A DNA stretch of 64,000 nt, taken from assembly GCA_024220505.1 (NCBI GenBank), contig JAKZZE010000036.1:310001-374000 (forward strand), given 5' to 3'. This DNA comes from Rhizopus arrhizus. Its lineage: Eukaryota; Mucoromycota; Mucoromycetes; Mucorales; Rhizopodaceae. Below, piece after piece: positions 1 through 11,462 of this stretch (positions are counted from its first letter, which is position 1; every line of letters starts with the position of its first letter). The notes beneath the pieces are model-generated. The model did not search any database. It was not told the origin of the DNA and saw nothing but the letters and a program-made list of their open reading frames with translations. The translations under genes and the position numbers were made by a program.

Positions 1-391
1 CTTAATCTCTTTCGTGTTTCTTTATTCTTTCGGCTCCTTTTTAACTATAATAGCTGGAATATGAAAACAGCGATCCCACTGGGCTATTAATTACCCTTTT
101 CAGATAAACACCTTTAATGCTTCGTCTGAGCACGAAATTTATCAAATCAGCCGAATGTTTTTGATAAAAGCCAAATTATCAAAATTATGAGGGCACCAGT
201 CTGTATCTCGGGCACCATTTTCATTGTTACCTGATTTCTGACATTTCACAATCCAAAACTTTCTTCTGCTTTAATGATTGGCAGTGAAAGATTGTGGATG
301 TAATTAACCCAAAAATGTGCAGAGAGAACTGCGTGGCTTGAAAGTGACGGCTGTTTTAAATGAATTGAAGCTACAGCATAAAGGATTATTT

Positions 392-440
<49 letters not shown>

Positions 441-461
441 CATTCATTTATATTTTTCAGC
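1..461. other. Upstream region with a 43-nt T tract
   Basis: No open frame of note is seen here. The right end is a pure run of T (about 398-440) followed by a short pyrimidine-rich stretch that leads straight into the ATG at 462. The region is probably promoter and 5' UTR of the Grn1-domain gene. The left edge of the window may hold the end of a neighbouring gene, but nothing there can be recognised. Confidence 0.5.
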
Positions 462-907
462 ATGGTTCCTAAGAGTATGAAAACTAATTTGCAAACGAAT
501 GCTATTAATTTAGTGCTTACAAATCTTTTTATTAGAAAGACAAAGTAAAAGAGTTCGTATGGCACACAGATATCGAATTGCCGGTAGAATAAAAGATCAT
601 CAAAGAAAGGAACGTCGAGGTGAAAAAAAGAACCTTAAGGGCAACAGAAGTAGGTGTATAATTGGCAACTTGTGGTATTTCAAGCTTCTAAAATTTCTTT
701 TTAATAGAATCAAAAAAAGATCCTGGAATTCCAAATAACTGGCCATTTAAAGAAGAGCTTCTAAATGAAGTTGAAAGACAAAGGCAAGAAGCCGAAGAAG
801 AAAAGAAAAAGAAGAAAGCATTAAACAAAAAGAAAAAGACGACACCGAAAAAGACACTAGTTGAAGAAGAAGTAACTGAAAATGACTTGGAGAAGTCTGA
901 AGAGTAA
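462..907 (+). CDS. Stand-alone Grn1-domain protein (nucleostemin/GNL3 N-terminal region only)
   Basis: Three exons, 462-474, 536-649 and 708-907, join in frame to give 108 residues. The start MVPKK, followed by a basic stretch containing [18 protein letters not shown], matches the N-terminal Grn1 domain of nucleostemin/GNL3L. The later motif [17 protein letters not shown] is the second hallmark of that domain. In the family this basic region gives nucleolar localisation and binds pre-60S particles, and it is followed by a circularly permuted GTPase domain. Here no GTPase domain follows: the protein ends in a Lys/Glu-rich coiled-coil-like tail and TAA at 905-907, with intergenic DNA behind it. 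I infer a nucleolar ribosome-biogenesis factor without GTPase activity. Exon 1 encodes just over four codons. The domain call is firm; the function of the short form is inference. Confidence 0.85.
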
Positions 908-1172
908 ATTGTCAAGAAAAGATTAGATATATTTGTATATAAAGAACTTTATTTCTCGTATAGACTTTAATTCTTATCGGTTCCTTACGCCATTGATTTC
1001 AATTGTTTACAACATGTGTTTATACTTTTTTTTTTTGGAAAGCATCTGGTTATTGCTGTGATTTTATTCAAATGCTATTTAATTTAAAAGTATGTGTTTT
1101 ATGTTACAAACAACGAGGTTATGTGTCGATAAATATAGATGGTTGGGTATTCTTTTTTTTTTCTTTCTGAAG

Positions 1173-3422
1173 TTACGGTTTTCCAATTTTCAAGCTAAGA
1201 AAACCTGCAATGGCAGCCATAATAGCACCAATTCTCAAGATAACTCCAATCGTATCTGTGGGTGTCTCTTGGCCTTGGTTATTCTCCAGCAACCAAAATA
1301 TAAGACTGCTGAAGAAAGTAACAAGGAACTGTGGTAAAACTATGTACATGTTATGTATTCCTAAAAGCACACCAGCTGCTGGTGATGATGATCCTTCATG
1401 GCGTGTTTTTCTTCCACTTATCTCACCAGTACGATGTGATTCTTTCACTCCAACCATTTCAATATCTTCTTCATCATCTTCCTCTTCATCATCAGTGGTC
1501 ATCACGGGTTGATAAATACCTGATTCAATACCACTTCGAGCCAAATTAAGATTAACTTGAGATTCTGTTATGCGAGAATTTCCAAAAATAGCATTTTTAG
1601 GTTCTCTTTTAGCTTCTTGAGCAGATATGAATTCACCTAATAAAGAAAATGGGGCCCACATAGTAATAGCCCAGCTAATACCGCACAAACCAATTACGAT
1701 AGCAGCAGCTATAACATCATTGACAAAAAACGTCGACATCATGCACGCACAAAACACAAAGTGACTTATTGTCCATGAGCGAGGAAGTGTCAAGAATGAT
1801 AATTTGAGATGCTTCAAAAAATTAAGCTTGAGATGTATTCCGTTATACAATGTCAAGGTATAATATTCCTGATCTTCATCTGATGATGACACGATTAAAG
1901 GTAGTAAGATTGAAGATGATAGTGATACGATAGAATAGACAAGGAACGCGAACGACCCAGCCCGTGTTGCCTGTCCTACTTTATCCTCTGTTGGATCTGA
2001 CCCTTCTAATTGTGTATTACTGTATATTTCTGCTACCCAAGTTGTGGAATAGAAAAGAAAAGGAAACCAACCAATCCAGGCAAAGAACTGCACGTTACAA
2101 ATCCTTTGAATAGGCTTTGGTAAATTCCAAATGTTTTTAAAAATATCTGCAAATAATTTAAAAGGAGATCGCTTTTTCGGTGTGCTATTACTGCTTGATG
2201 AGCCTACAATTCTTAAATTTGCTGTGTTTCTTTACCTTGTTACTTTATCTAATGCTTTTTCTCTAACAGTATAGCAAGTAATGAAATCACAGACTAAAAG
2301 TACTATAGTAGCTAAAACACATAGTACTTTAAGTTGCGTGTTGCCTAGAAATGGTAAATATTTGACAAGATTGGCATAGCCCCTGATTTTCCAAAAATAA
2401 GTTTCATATGCATTTAGCTCATCTAACTTTACTTACATGAAATATCCAGCTACATTTCCCATGCCTACCATTCTTCCTGCCCAAGCAGTTGCGCTTTCTT
2501 GCTGAGACGGAGGAAGTGAATCAACAATTAAAGCTCTACAAGAAGCTTGTACTGTTTGCGTATATTTGAGCACACGCTGTGATTATTAAGTTTATAATTC
2601 AATTTACCGCAGTTAACACTGAAATCTAGAACGTATATCGAAGCGATAGCAATAATAATTGAAACAGTTTTAAACTAACAAAAAGTAAGTACGATTGATA
2701 TCCTTTTGATAGGCAATACATACCGTGTCACCTTGTTCTGTTTGAGTAAACAACCAAGTGATTTCTCTAGTCCATCCAATAACAAATAAACTTAGTACAA
2801 CCATGATACTTCCACCAAGTAAGAAGGGTCGTCGTCTTCCCCATTTTGATGTACTTGCATCAGATATAACTCCTACTATTGGCTGCATAATTAAACCTTT
2901 TTATACGTTGTATCAGATATGTTGTCAAAAATTCCCAATTCTTTCCTTTTTTTTACCAGACAATGGTCCTGCTATCCAGACAAGTGACATGTATGATTTT
3001 GTTAAGCCTAATGATAACAAATAAGGTGTACCTATACAATAAGGTTTTTAATTGGGCCATTCAAGCATACTTTATGCTTATTTACCATATGCCATTTCGA
3101 CCGTCCCTATAAAGTGAAAGGCTTGAGTACTTTGCTACTATTACTGTATTATTTTATTGTACTTACAAGTAAACTGAAGCCTATAGAATATAGAAATGTT
3201 TATAATGAATGAGTAATGGGCAATGTCTCTCTTTTTTTTTTTTTTTTTTTTTGCTTACCCAGCTAAACATAAGGTAAGAAAAATTGTTTGAATGGTTGCA
3301 TTAGGACCTCGAATAACTGTAGTTTCTCTATGTGTTTCCTCATTGGTTTGTTCGTTTAGTAACATGGGGGAATCTTCCTCTGAAGCATACGCATTTTCTG
3401 CGGGCTGCTCTTCTATTCTCAT
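1173..3422 (-). CDS. Sugar (alpha-glucoside/sucrose-type) proton symporter, SLC45/Sut1-like, GPH/MFS superfamily
   Basis: Nine exons on the minus strand (3422-3259, 3180-3167, 3106-3086, 3031-2957, 2896-2724, 2674-2608, 2551-2437, 2382-2236, 2211-1173) join in frame to 604 residues. Diagnostic motifs are WTVEMAYGTPYLLSLGL in the first helix, SDASTSKWGRRRPFLLGG in the loop after helix 2 (the RxGRRRP signature of sucrose/H+ symporters), a DFSVNCVQASCRALIVD stretch, and WAPFSLLGEFI near the C-terminal half. The length and about 12 hydrophobic segments fit plant SUC, animal SLC45 and fission-yeast Sut1 proteins, which import disaccharides with protons across the plasma membrane. An acidic loop (Asp/Glu run) lies between the last helices. 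Exons of 14 and 21 nt are unusually small. Start MRIEEQ was chosen because the frame upstream runs into poly-purine UTR. The substrate cannot be told from sequence. Confidence 0.9.
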
Positions 3423-3972
3423 CTGACAAATAAAAAAACTCAAAAAAAAAAAAAAGAAAAAGAAATGAAAATACATGCGAATTTGTATAAATAGACATGA
3501 CGTACAGCGTGTGCTACCCAGTTGCAAGTGCTTCATTATGAAACTATTCAGTCTTGACATTGCTCAGGTAAGTTCCTTACATGTTCTCTTGAAAGTTGTG
3601 ATACCTCAATCCTAGAGATTTGCATAAACCTTAGTGTCTCGAATTTCCATTTTAATTTCCCCACACAAAGTTTCCATTTCGCAGTGAAGATAATCATAAA
3701 AATTCATTTGCTTATTTACAAAAGTAAAACCTGTACTTACCATTGGGATAATTTATTTCTTTGTATACACAGACTATTTAAAAGAATGAATAAGATGATC
3801 AACAGCGCATGCTGTAGTATGTCAAATGAGGTGCTTCTAAAATTGAGTCATTTTAGCTTTATTTATTATCTTTTGATAAACTCAAGAAATTAGGATATAT
3901 TTGTACACAATAAAGATTTGTTTAAAATAATGAATATACATAGAATTGTGTATTCGAAGATGATGATAGTAT
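3423..3972. other. Intergenic, transporter promoter / CRAL-TRIO 3' end
   Basis: 550 nt between two minus-strand genes. TTTATT-type signals (AATAAA on the minus strand) around 3855-3915 fit polyadenylation of the CRAL-TRIO gene. An A/T-rich purine tract at about 3440-3465 lies in the 5' UTR of the transporter. No further gene is seen. Confidence 0.4.
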
Positions 3973-5275
3973 TTATAAAGACATCAATTTTCGTTGCTTT
4001 CTATGTAATAAAGTTAAAAATACTTGCTGAAATGCTTGTTGTATTCCATTTCTAAACAGTACACAAGCTATGATCCAATAAAAGAACCGATATCGAATTA
4101 AGTTTTTAAATATCCATCTTTTACCCCTTCTTTTCTTTTCAACTCTATTGGTAGTTAATGGAGTCATGACTAGATTAGAATGACTTGGAACGGGTGTAAG
4201 TGATGTGATTGGAGTATTATAAAGACTAAAGGAAGAAGTTGATCTTGATAATGCATCATAATAAATAGATGAATTTGAATTATGTCTACTTAGCGTGCTG
4301 TCATATTTGAAGCAGTAATAATTATCCATCTCTATTGACCACTTAAATTCATCTTTTCCACCAAATTCTGTTCTTAATTGTTAGTGGTATGTAAGTAATA
4401 CACGCATTTCTTACCTTCAAGTAAATCATTAGGTTCAATGATACTCTTTAACTCTTTTAATGCTGGAAAATTTACCTTTTGTTTTGCTTCATTTGATAGT
4501 ATGATTTTACACATTTGCCATAGCCCTTGGTAAACCCAACTGAAATTAATTAGATGAACAGTTCCAACCATTCCAGGGTATTTTCTTAACAATGAGATGA
4601 GTGATTTAAATAGGCCAATATCCTATTGTTGTTGTATGAGGATATTATATATTCTATTTAATAACAATGCGTTATTACCGTAGGAATCGAATTTGCATTT
4701 TTGAAATCAACCAATAAGACTATTTCGAATATCATTGGATCATCCATATTTTGCTCTATCCTTTCTTTAGAGATATTCCAAACAAGTCGTCTTGCTGTTT
4801 CTAATACAAATATGATGAGAGGCATTAAACAACCTTCCAGATCTTGTGGCTTTGGTAAATAAGAAAGATGAATGATAAGAATAGGTCGATTGTATTTATC
4901 TCTTTTATGAAAATAAACAAGAGGATCTTTCAGTAATTCTTTTTGAAGGCCAATTTGATGAATATCATGCCTTATTCTCCATTGTATTATGTCCAGCAAG
5001 TGTGATAATGTTGCAGGTAAGTCATAATTATTTTTACGTAAATAACGAAAGAGAGTAGCTATATATTATAAATAAGTTACATGTACACTTTTGTATTCAT
5101 CAACTAATTGACCTTTATCTTGAATAAAGTCATTCAAGTCATTTAAACTCTCTGCTGTCAATTCATATTCTTCAGCAATAATCGTTACTTCTTTTTTCAA
5201 TGTACTTTTTATGTTGTCAACCTTATTTTCATGCTCTTTATATAATTTATTATTTTCAATATGTCTTTTATCCAT
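3973..5275 (-). CDS. CRAL-TRIO (Sec14-like) lipid-binding protein with C-terminal membrane anchor
   Basis: Four exons (5275-5113, 5058-4679, 4622-4415, 4367-3973) give 381 residues. The N-terminal part is helical and acidic. The motif ATLFRYLRKNNYDL is the CRAL-TRIO N-terminal helix pair. The lipid-binding lobe shows DKYNRPILIIHLSYLP, a VLLVDFKNANSIPT strand, and GTVHLINFSWVYQGLWQM, followed by a short EFGGKDEFKW motif typical of Sec14 C-termini. The last ~130 residues are Ser/Thr-rich and end in a hydrophobic segment with basic flanks, which suggests a tail anchor, probably at the ER, as in MOSPD2-type proteins. It probably transfers or senses phospholipids at a membrane. The first intron needs a GTCAAT donor, which is unusual, so the junction near 5113/5058 is the least certain point. 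Confidence 0.8.
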
Positions 5276-6509
5276 ATTTATTATAAAAACGGAAAGAGAA
5301 AAAAGAAAAAAGAAAAAAAAAAAAGTTTCTCCATAAAAAAAGTATAAAATTTCACGTGCGAATGACAATATCACTTTGGTTTTCCCCAGATTTATCTTTA
5401 TGGTAACTATGACGACTAATAAAAAGAAACCTTAATTCTCTCATAGCTATTGTGCAAGCATTATCTAATTTCAACCATCATTATACGACTTATAATTGAT
5501 TTTAACGAGAAGGTTTAGGGCGGTTTTATTAAACTAAAAGTAGCACATCATAATAAATCAGCAAAAGATAGATGGATAAAAACTTACTTTAGTCAGAACT
5601 ATTTATCTTATATCATCTCTCACTCTTCCTTGGTGGTTATTAAGCCAGAAAAAAAAAAGTACTAGTCTAACTTTGAAACCCTTGTAGAACAAAGAACAGT
5701 AATCATGTTATTTATATAGCTAGCTACGACTATTTGAAGTGGTAAGTAATACTAAGTTTATAGACAATTGAGTGGATATACTCAAATGAGAGCGATATGT
5801 AGTACAGTGTCACTCGTTCTAGCATCAAATAGATTATAAAATGATAAACTGTTCAGCGCTGATCAGTCATTTCTGTTGCCATTAAGATAGGGTGAGTATT
5901 AAGAGCAAGAAGATTTAGAGACACATCTTACAGTGCTCGTGCTATGTGTATTAATGCTGTACCCTTTTTTTCTTAATTGAAAATCAATTTTTGAGAAGTA
6001 CATGGATAACAAATGGACAGTCAATCTTACACAGCCATCTGTTATATTTGCCTCAATCTAGTCGTTTTCAACTCTGGGTAGACAACTTTACTGCAGTACT
6101 AATGAGGTTTGATTAGAGAGAACATATTAGATTTATAATACAGCATTTTGCTATTTAACTTATTTTCTGCTATTTTTTCTTGTATCTCCTTTATAGTCTT
6201 CTTTTTACCTTTTTTTCTTCTTTACACGAAAAAATTTACTTGTATATTGGCAGATGTAAGATTGTGCTACAATAAATGATGCTAACAAAAAAGAATAAAC
6301 TTGAGGATTTAAAACTAGCCAAATCCGTGCGCTGCTAGTCCTATTTCATTTCGCCATCTTTTCATGTATTTTCTTTAACAATAAAATAAGCCGCATCTAA
6401 AGAAGTTGTATTTAATAAAAGTTCATCTTTTTTAAAACCGAACTTTAATAAGCGTACAATTAACCTTCTGAAAACTAATAACGAAACAAAGATTTTACTA
6501 ACCTTATCG
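5276..6509. other. Intergenic region, no gene recognised
   Basis: About 1.2 kb of AT-rich sequence between divergently transcribed genes, so it should carry both promoters. I see only short frames with no coding character, and no RNA gene. Confidence 0.4.
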
Positions 6510-7779
6510 GTGATTATTGAAAGAACATCAGCAGAAGACGTAACACGAACAAATAAATATATAAGAAATGCGTACAAATCGTGTGTTTTGGCTTCTTCTT
6601 TTCATCATCTTCCCCCATTTTATTATCAAATGAACAGCCTTCGAAAATTGATTCAAGAAAATCCTTACTCGACATTATCCACTCAAGTGTTGAGAAATTC
6701 ATTCTTGTTACCCACCTGGCTTGGAACAACACTGATTGATCAATTGACTTGGCCATTAAATGAACAAATGGACTATATTTACAAGATTGAAAATGATCAT
6801 TTCAAAGGTGCTCTTATCATGCCTGGTATAGCCCAATCAAATGATGATGATTCGGCTATTGAACGTTTAAAGAAAGCAGATATTGTCATTTTTGAAATAC
6901 ATGGTAAAAATAACACACGAACAAGGCGATTTCTGTTTATTTACCCTATCCTACAGGCGGTGCCTTTATTGTAGGAAACTGTACAATGTATATAAGCTCA
7001 TTTATAAGTTGGATAAATTTTTTAAAGGAAAAATATCAGTTGGATGCTTGTGTGATGACAATTGAATATGGTAAACTATAAATATGCGCGTTGGATGTTA
7101 TTGACATGCCAGCTCATTTGTGTATCTAGGGCTAGCACCAATGAATAAATACCCTGGTCCGGTCAATGAATGCGTTTCTGCTTATACTTATCTAACTCAA
7201 GATCTTGGTGTATCACCATCTAGAATCATTGTCTCTGGCGATTCTGCTGGTGGCACCCTGGCCATCGAAACACTCGTCAACATCTATGCGCCTGATATTT
7301 TCAAAGCCAAAAGACCTAGCCTCCAGATTCCCTTACCAGCCGGTCTCTTGCTTTCATCTCCTTTTCTCTCTTCAGACACATCTACTGAATCATGGGTTAA
7401 ATATGAAAAAACAGACATGGTATCAAAAGCAGCCAATCAGATGGTTTCAAAAAGATACTTCAACTTTCCAAATAACAAGATAGAAGACATCCCGGCTTTA
7501 AACTTGATGAAGATCGAAGAGTTTAAGCGGTTTATGCCAAAGCATGTTTGGGTGATATTCGGCACACAAGAGGTCTTTTATGATAGTATCATCGAGATGT
7601 TTGACAAAGTTAAGCGAGAGGGTGGAATTGAGGTGGAATTGATTCAAGAAGATTTATCGCATGATTGGTTCATGTTCCCGCAAGTCATTGATTTTAAATA
7701 TAGACATATCGTTAAAAAGTATGATGAGCTCTTTGTAGATTTTGTTGTTAAAGCAGTCAAGGAAGCATCAGAATGTTGA
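6510..7779 (+). CDS. Alpha/beta hydrolase, HSL / steryl acetyl hydrolase type
   Basis: Three exons (6510-6903, 6957-7070, 7130-7779) give 385 residues. The oxyanion-hole motif HGG falls exactly at the first exon junction (residues 131-133), and the nucleophile elbow GDSAGG places the catalytic Ser at about residue 208. Asp321 (in GTQEVFYDS) and His347 (in DLSHDWF) complete the triad at the expected spacing. This is the hormone-sensitive lipase group (arylacetamide deacetylase, fungal Say1/Mug180-type sterol deacetylases). Those enzymes hydrolyse ester bonds of lipophilic acetates, usually at the ER. A weak hydrophobic stretch near residues 60-75 might contact the membrane. A TACTAAC-like site lies 5' of the chosen ATG, so an upstream non-coding or coding exon is possible. 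The substrate is unknown. Confidence 0.82.
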
Positions 7780-9582
7780 AAGGGATCTGGTGGTTTTCTA
7801 AAGAAAGAATAAAGTAGATGGTTGTTTGTATGGCGTCTTGTCTTTGTTGCTCAAAGCGTCTACAAATATATCAAACGTTTATGACTTTATATGATTTATT
7901 TGATCAATAGCACATAGGACTTCACTGTGGCTGTAGCAAGCCAAAATTGGTTGTAATAAATACAACAATCATTCATACAATTTTTACATAAAAACGACCC
8001 AAGGTTATCATCAGTATAATTAGAAAAACAAATGCTCTGTTAAAACTATAGCATGGAATTTATCTGTTGGTACTTGTAAGAGATTCATAAAAAGCCATAT
8101 ATTTGTTGCTCATGAACGTAGTATATATAGTACTGTGTTTTCACTTTTTATATATACTCAGCTATGAAATTTTCTTCGTTTTGCAAACAGTTTGCAAAAA
8201 TGCTTTTTTATGAATCTCAACAACAAAATCTTGTAGGTCATTATAAAAAAAAAGGTAAAATATTCAAGTCTCCCTTGCTTATAAATTCTTATGTTATATA
8301 AGAGACAGTCTATTGTATAAGTCTTTAACGTTTTTATTGTATCTCAACGCTTAAAGATTAATGTGTAATATATGCATATAGTAGATAATAGAAAGTAGCC
8401 AATACAAAACATCCATAGGATACTTGGACTGTAGTTGTTTCATGCACTGCTTGTACTTGAATGACGATGTAGTATATGTCATTGTTTCAAAGTTCAGTTC
8501 TCTGCCGATATCCAACACACCTGGGATGGAACGCTTACTTGAAAGCAGAGAAAAAAAAAATCATACGGTAAGCCGATTTGATAACAAAGTGTTTATTCAA
8601 GAAACTTAAATGCAAAGAGAAATAGATTTTGACTGAAGATGCTCTCTTCAAAGGTCTCTAGAAATGTCACTTTTTAAAGGCTTACTCTAGGAGGAAAGGA
8701 AGCATCAGCCTTGAATGAACAAGGCTTCATAACCTCTAACCTCCCTCTCACTTAATTCAGAGTCAAAAATTTCGGTAAATCTGTTTATCGACTAATACCT
8801 CAAGTCAATTCTATCTGCAATATCAAGGTCTTTTTTATTTTTTTTAAAAAAAGAGAGTTTCATTAACCAGATGAGTTTCGTTGGGCACACGATTGCATTA
8901 GGAGAGATAAACATTTGTCAAAATATTACGAGGAAAACTTCATTTCTATTTTTATGTCAAAAATACAACATACCTTACAAGTCCTGATCCATGGACGTGT
9001 TCCGTTCCTGAGTTGCAACTTAAAAAAATGTGCTTTTCAATAGGAATGATCTATATCAGAACGTCATGTAAAAGAGTCAGGGACCTAGTATTCATCAAGA
9101 GAGAAATCAACAGAATCTTGATACAAGCAAAGCATGGATTTATTCCTTAAGGCTAAAATTGAATAAAGGGAGCCTTTTCCTTGATATAGTGACATTGGCA
9201 TGGCGTCAAACTATATCCGTGAATTTCGAATACAGAAAATCCGCAGCAATTCATTTAAATCATTAATAAAAATAAACATTTATATTTGAAAAAAAGAAGA
9301 AGCTAATTATAGCTAAAAAACAAATGGCTTTTGCATGCAAAATAAATTTTAAAGTGCTGTGGTCAAGTTGAAGCAGGCCTTTATCTTTTTACTAACAAAC
9401 TCCGAATGTTTAGTAATTACTGACTGTAAAACCATATGACGTATTTCAAGAAAGCATGAAACAATCCAATCAAGTTCCAGCATGAATACATTATTTTTTT
9501 CAGTTTTAAACCTGTATTTGTATTTTTGGTACGTGTTCTTTTACATATATTTATCATTCAATAAACCTGTATATTAGAAATT
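7780..9582. other. Long intergenic region, no gene recognised
   Basis: About 1.8 kb. Only short, low-complexity frames occur (for example 8424-8609) and none resembles a known family or has intron-like structure. AATAAA signals just after 7779 probably end the hydrolase transcript. The last few hundred bases should hold the promoter of the RRM gene. Confidence 0.4.
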
Positions 9583-10926
9583 ATGTCAGAAGCTATCAAT
9601 ACTCCCGAACAAACTTTGCACAAGGTAACGAGAAAAAAAAAAGGATATTTTTTGACACTTAACCTGTTTTCGTTCAGGTTTTTATTGCCAATTTAAACTT
9701 CAAAACTACAAACGAAGCATTAGAAAGTTTTCTTAGTGATGCTGGCAAAGTGTAAGTATAAGCATTGCGGTGTATGAAGGGGAAGAAAGTCTGACATGCT
9801 TTATTAGTCTGGAAGTTATAATCATTAAACACGGTAGAAGATCTATGGGATACGGCTTTGCTGCTTATGGTACTTTAGCTGAAGCAGAAAAGGCTTCTAA
9901 GGAGTTGAGCCAAAAAGAATTGGATGGTCGCGAGATTCGTATTCAAGTAGCCAATCCTCAAGAAGCAAAAAAGACCAAAAAGCTCAAAAGAAAGCGTGCT
10001 TCTAAAAAGTCTCGTAAGAATGTAAGTCGGTCCTTTCTTCGTAGTATGCTTTTTTTAACGATCCATACAGGTTGATAGTGGTGAATCAGGCGAAGAAGAA
10101 AAGAAGGATACATCTGTTAACAATGAAACTACTACTGCTGTCTCTGCTACTACTGCCACACCCAAGGACCAAGAAAAGCAAGAATCTGAACCAAACACCT
10201 CAATCTTTGTAGCCAACCTTCCATTTAGAGCCAACGTTACTCAATTGAAGGAATTATTCAAAGATTACAAAGTTTCTTCTGCTATGGTTGCTAGAAATAA
10301 ATCGTAAGTAAACGGATAAAAGACATGGTTTGAATACTCAAGTGTTCTTTAGAAAACAACCAGGTAGAAGAGGACGTTCCAAGGGATATGGTTTTGTAGA
10401 ATTAGAATCTGTTGAAGAGCAACAAAGAGTACTAAAGGAGTTTGATACAGTCGAATTAGAAGGTCGCCCTATTCATATAAAAGCTGCTGTTTCTCAAAAG
10501 AAAAGATCAGCAAGAAATTCACCTCAGAATGAAACTGAGCAAACACATAAGGAGTCCAAGAAGCCCAGTAACAAGAAGAAACAAAGTGAGGCACTGGATG
10601 CAGTCAAAGAAGCTGAAGAAGGAGTTAAGGAAGTAAAGAAGGAGGATGGTGTAAGTGCTGCTCAAAATGCCGGTGAAACGGTCAAGGAAGTAAAGAAGGA
10701 AGACGGTGTGAAAGCAGCTCAGAATGCTGATGAAGCAGTAAAAGAGGTGAAGAAAGAAGATGGTGTCAAAGCTGCTCATGCTGCTGTAGATGCCGTTAAA
10801 GATTTAAAAAAGGAAGACGGAGCCAAGGCTGCTCATAACGCTGTTGAGGCAGTAAAGGATTTAAAGAAAGAAGATGGCAAAGATGCTGCTAAAGCCGCTA
10901 GCGAAATTACCAAGGACAAGCAATAA
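9583..10926 (+). CDS. Two-RRM RNA-binding protein (Rnp24/nucleolin-like) with C-terminal 19-residue repeats
   Basis: Five exons (9583-9624, 9678-9751, 9808-10021, 10071-10303, 10353-10926) give 378 residues. RRM1 begins KVFIANLNFKTTNEALESF (RNP2) and has RRSMGYGFAAY as RNP1. RRM2 has SIFVANLPFRANVTQLKELF and RSKGYGFVEL. The linker is Lys-rich then Ser/Thr/Glu-rich. The C-terminal ~115 residues are highly charged and contain five 19-residue repeats. The layout (two RRMs, basic linker, charged repetitive tail) resembles fungal Rnp24 and nucleolin-type nucleolar proteins. RNA binding is well supported by both RNP1 motifs; a role in rRNA processing is inference. The first exon is 14 codons. Confidence 0.85.
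10624..10908 (+). repeat. Five tandem 57-bp coding repeats
   Basis: Five consecutive 57-bp units encode the pattern VK(E/D)(V/L)KKEDG(V/A/K)xAAxxAxxx, 19 residues each, at the C-terminus of the RRM protein. The sequence is lysine/glutamate rich with an alanine face and is predicted to be helical. Units 1-3 share VKEV and units 4-5 share VKDL, which suggests stepwise duplication. Confidence 0.9.
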
Positions 10927-11057
10927 AAATGTATAAATCCATAGATAAAAAAAATAGTTATATAATAAAATGCTGTACATCATTTTTACATTGTAAGAAC
11001 CATCACCCTATTTACACAGATACATTATTCTATCATTTATATGTTTTTGAGTACCTT

Positions 11058-11330
11058 TTAAACACACTGTAATCTTTTAATAAAGCAAGTCATGAATAAA
11101 TGATGATTACATTCATCTCTTATTAGTTCTTTTCTTAATAGCCTAGCCAACTTTGGTGGTTGTGCAAATTTCTCGATGTGAATCAATGATCTTGAGCCAA
11201 GTGTATTGTAACATATTACAACCCTTCCTTCTAGGATATGTTGGATATCAAACCTAGATACGATAAGGAAGATAACATCCCCAGGACCGTATCCTTTGAT
11301 AGATCTGTAGACTCTTTCTAATACCATCAT
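11058..11330 (-). CDS. Hypothetical small protein (90 aa)
   Basis: An open frame starts MMVLERVYRSIKGYG and ends at 11058. The composition looks coding (mixed charged and hydrophobic, few low-complexity runs), unlike nearby random frames. The frame is open a little further upstream, where a possible 3' splice site (ending in CAACAG, about 11345) could mark an exon start, but only ~120 nt separate it from the end of the next gene. I do not recognise the family. It may be a real short gene, a last exon, or a remnant. Confidence 0.3.
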   Translation of the reverse strand: MMVLERVYRSIKGYGPGDVIFLIVSRFDIQHILEGRVVICYNTLGSRSLIHIEKFAQPPKLARLLRKELIRDECNHHLFMTCFIKRLQCV

Positions 11331-11462
11331 TGATACGTCTTTTGTCTGTTGACTGTTAATAAAGTAATATATATATTTTATAGACAATAAGTTGAAGCAA
11401 TAATAATAATATAATGCAAAAAAAATAAAATAAAAAAAAGTATGCATCTATTTTCGTAAGGA

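Noticed and set aside
688..915. Minus-strand Ser/Phe-rich frame opposite the Grn1-domain gene
   Set aside because: It is the antisense of a Lys/Glu-rich exon; low complexity and no family.
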